DNA of 64,000 nucleotides, from contig NC_091868.1 of the NCBI RefSeq assembly GCF_019399895.1, positions 5,333,593 to 5,397,592 of the forward strand. The letters are read 5' to 3'. Numbering within the stretch: position 1 is the first letter of the stretch; each line of letters starts with the position of its first letter. Source of the DNA: Cardiocondyla obscurior. Taxonomy: Eukaryota > Arthropoda > Insecta > Hymenoptera > Formicidae. This document shows positions 62,001 to 64,000 of the stretch, piece after piece. The position numbers were made by a program, and so were the translations under genes. Under the pieces are notes generated by a model. It did no database searches. It worked only from the letters and a program-made list of their open reading frames with translations, and was not told where the DNA came from.

Positions 62001-64000
62001 CGCGTATTCGCGATTGAACGTCCCGGCGTGGATAGCGCCGCTCCGGACCTCGCGGTGTAAAAGCGCCAAATTTGGGCTACATTAGAAAGAGAAAATATGC
62101 AGGAAGTTTTAGTCGTTTGAACGTGAAAAAATTATTGGACGCCCGAGTATGTACATCGGTTAACCGACGATAAATCAACGTCAAGCCGACCGTACCTTCT
62201 TACTGTACTTCGCCGATTATTACCGAGCTAAAGGCCGTTTCGGACGATATTTCACCGTTACATGACAAGCACTTACCTCCGCGATTTCTGCTACGTATCT
62301 TTCTGTCAGAACGAGATCACTGTGCAAGGCGATAAATCCAATTAGACCACGCGCGTTCGCGCCTTTAACATTCTCCCGTTTTCTCTTCATCTTCGCAGTT
62401 CGCAATGAGGATACATAGGCCTGAGATATTAAAATCTTGCGGTCGAATCGAGGCGCATTAAGATAAATGATCTTCTAAAGTTCCGAGTTCAAATCCGGCT
62501 AGAAATAAATAATTTTTATTTAATGCAAACTACTCCGAAGGAAAAGGCAATCCATTAAGAGTATCATTACCCGCAAAAGAGATAAAAATCTGATGTACCT
62601 AATGTACGGTAAACAATACATTTTTATGTCAATCTGCTTGATCTTTATCGTATTGAGCACTTTTATCGTTGCTCCTGTGGGCGAAATGCTCGTGCGTAAA
62701 GGTCAAGTCGCTCGTATTTCCGTTGGAACGACTGCTCCCCGTAGGACGCACGTGTGGCGAGAATTAATGACTAGTTGCTAATTACGTCAAACGACGTAAT
62801 ACCACGACGTGTCGCTTTCACGAGCGAACGAGCAAGCGGAGCCATTGAGCAACCGTTTTCTTTTGCAAATAAGCAGGTACACAGCGGTGTTATTCGTATT
62901 CGCTCGATTTGCGAGGGGAAACGTTAGCTAGGGAAACGTTAATATTGCTACCTACCGTATACTTACTGTCAAATACATTGAACATGATGACACGTTTAAA
63001 TTAATTACCGAGTGAAATTGTCATAGTGATTAACGTTACGAGTAAGATCGTAGAAGCTCCTTGACAAACATTAATTTAATCATGCTAGTAGATTACGTTA
63101 CAATTAAAAATTCAAATTTAAACAGTTTTTTTTTAGAAACTTAGATTTAATTATTATCCACTTATAATTTATTAAATAATAATTTACTAAGTATTAACTC
63201 GTAACTTGTTAAATAATAACGATTATATATTTTTTTAATAACGACTAAATATTACTTCTTCGTTAGAGAGAGAATTTTTATTTAATGAGACCCGGCGATA
63301 GTCAAATATCGAAAGTGCACACCGTACACGCAATTTTATGTCTAATTAGTTTCGGTAATCACCTGTGGATGAAATAGGATTGGAATAATGCCATCGTAGG
63401 AACGGTATATATCTAACCGACCGGAATTTTCCGCATTCGGAATAATTCGCGCATTATAGCGCGTGTTGAGGTGCATAACGCGGACGTGTTGCAGGTGCAA
63501 CGTATGCTTTCGCTCCTCAGTGTATCGGTCGGAAAGGGCATCACGTGCGCCAGGATGACTCCGGTATTTCTGAAATTATGCTAATCGGTCGCGCAGCAAC
63601 GATGGCTTATCGGCGGCGACTGATACGACACACCGCAATTTGTACGTCCCGTAACTACGAAAGTACAATTTGCTGCCGCCACCCGCGTGCACGACTGGTA
63701 CCCGCCGAATCGATAATCTCGTTTCGGCATTGCTCGGCAATCAAGCAATTGACTGCGTAATTTTTTCTGCTAATTTACTTTCGCGGTGCACACGTAAAAA
63801 TTCATTCGTGCGAACGCGCGTACATTTTCTGCCCCTCGCACGTTACGTTACGCTCTCCTTTATTATCTTCCGCGCTTAAACTTGCGAATTTATGTAATTT
63901 CGATTTAACGTTTTATATACTGGATAATTATACATACCTATATTCGTTTGAGCACGGTAGTTTATTAAAGCTTGAAATAATTACTAGCTATGGCGCGCTC
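53083..64000. other. Non-coding, probably intronic, to the window edge
   Basis: No recognisable gene. GC-rich patches (56560-57600, 57950-58330, 61000-62400, 63540-63880) have open frames on both strands. A weaker start-exon candidate runs from ATG 60014 to a donor at 60186 (57 codons, phase 1). Paired TAATTAATT motifs lie at about 57903-57940, and poly-A runs include 56126-56145. The acceptor exon expected to receive the upstream 5' exons is not visible here. Confidence 0.35.

Noticed and set aside
62480..62500. tRNA B-box-like GAGTTCAAATCCGG
   Set aside because: No A-box at the right distance, and the T-stem and acceptor stem do not pair. At most a tRNA-derived relic.
1..64000. CRISPR arrays, operons, phage or prokaryotic islands, retroelement coding regions
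   Set aside because: No spaced direct repeats, no reverse transcriptase, integrase or transposase motifs in any frame I read, and the genes are spliced nuclear animal genes.

Overview
The window looks like nuclear DNA of an insect, most likely a hymenopteran and plausibly an ant. Supporting this are short GT-AG introns (about 60-260 bp, with a few of 0.5-2 kb), CpG-rich islands in AT-rich DNA, many poly-A/T tracts, MITE-type foldback elements, and proteins of animal type. There are no prokaryotic features. The species call is inference; the gene calls are not.

The first 16 kb are gene-dense. Rap1 (+, 2253-3210, 3 coding exons) is convergent with a secreted or membrane-anchored carboxylesterase/cholinesterase-like protein (-, 4551-9848, 5 coding exons, 627 aa). 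Next is coatomer subunit delta (-, 13008-15411, 8 coding exons, 515 aa). I rebuilt all three exon by exon, and the splice phases close exactly. About 330 bp head-to-head from the delta-COP start lies a + strand start exon (ATG at 15745, phase 1). Its continuation is unresolved: either a small cysteine-containing protein ending at 16009, or an exon at 16304-16374.

From about 16.4 kb to the right edge there is no recognisable protein gene. This stretch looks like the long 5' or intronic region of a + strand gene whose body lies beyond the window. It holds several promoter-like GC-rich islands and exon-like pieces with good splice sites: 16.6-17.85 kb, 26.3-27.43 kb, 50.27-50.54 kb and 53.0 kb.

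The most unusual finding is an exon-intron-exon unit of about 265 bp. It occurs twice in the same orientation, 23 kb apart (27171-27434 and 50273-50538), with both splice sites kept and the intron about as well conserved as the exons. The left copy follows a TATA box by about one promoter length and lies just downstream of a 369-bp foldback transposon. A 107-nt hairpin resembling a miRNA precursor lies about 1 kb upstream of it. Other points of interest are an Asp in the oxyanion-hole position of the esterase (HGGDF), a Harbinger-type MITE 33 bp past the delta-COP stop, and an X-box plus paired CRE sites at 34.2 kb.
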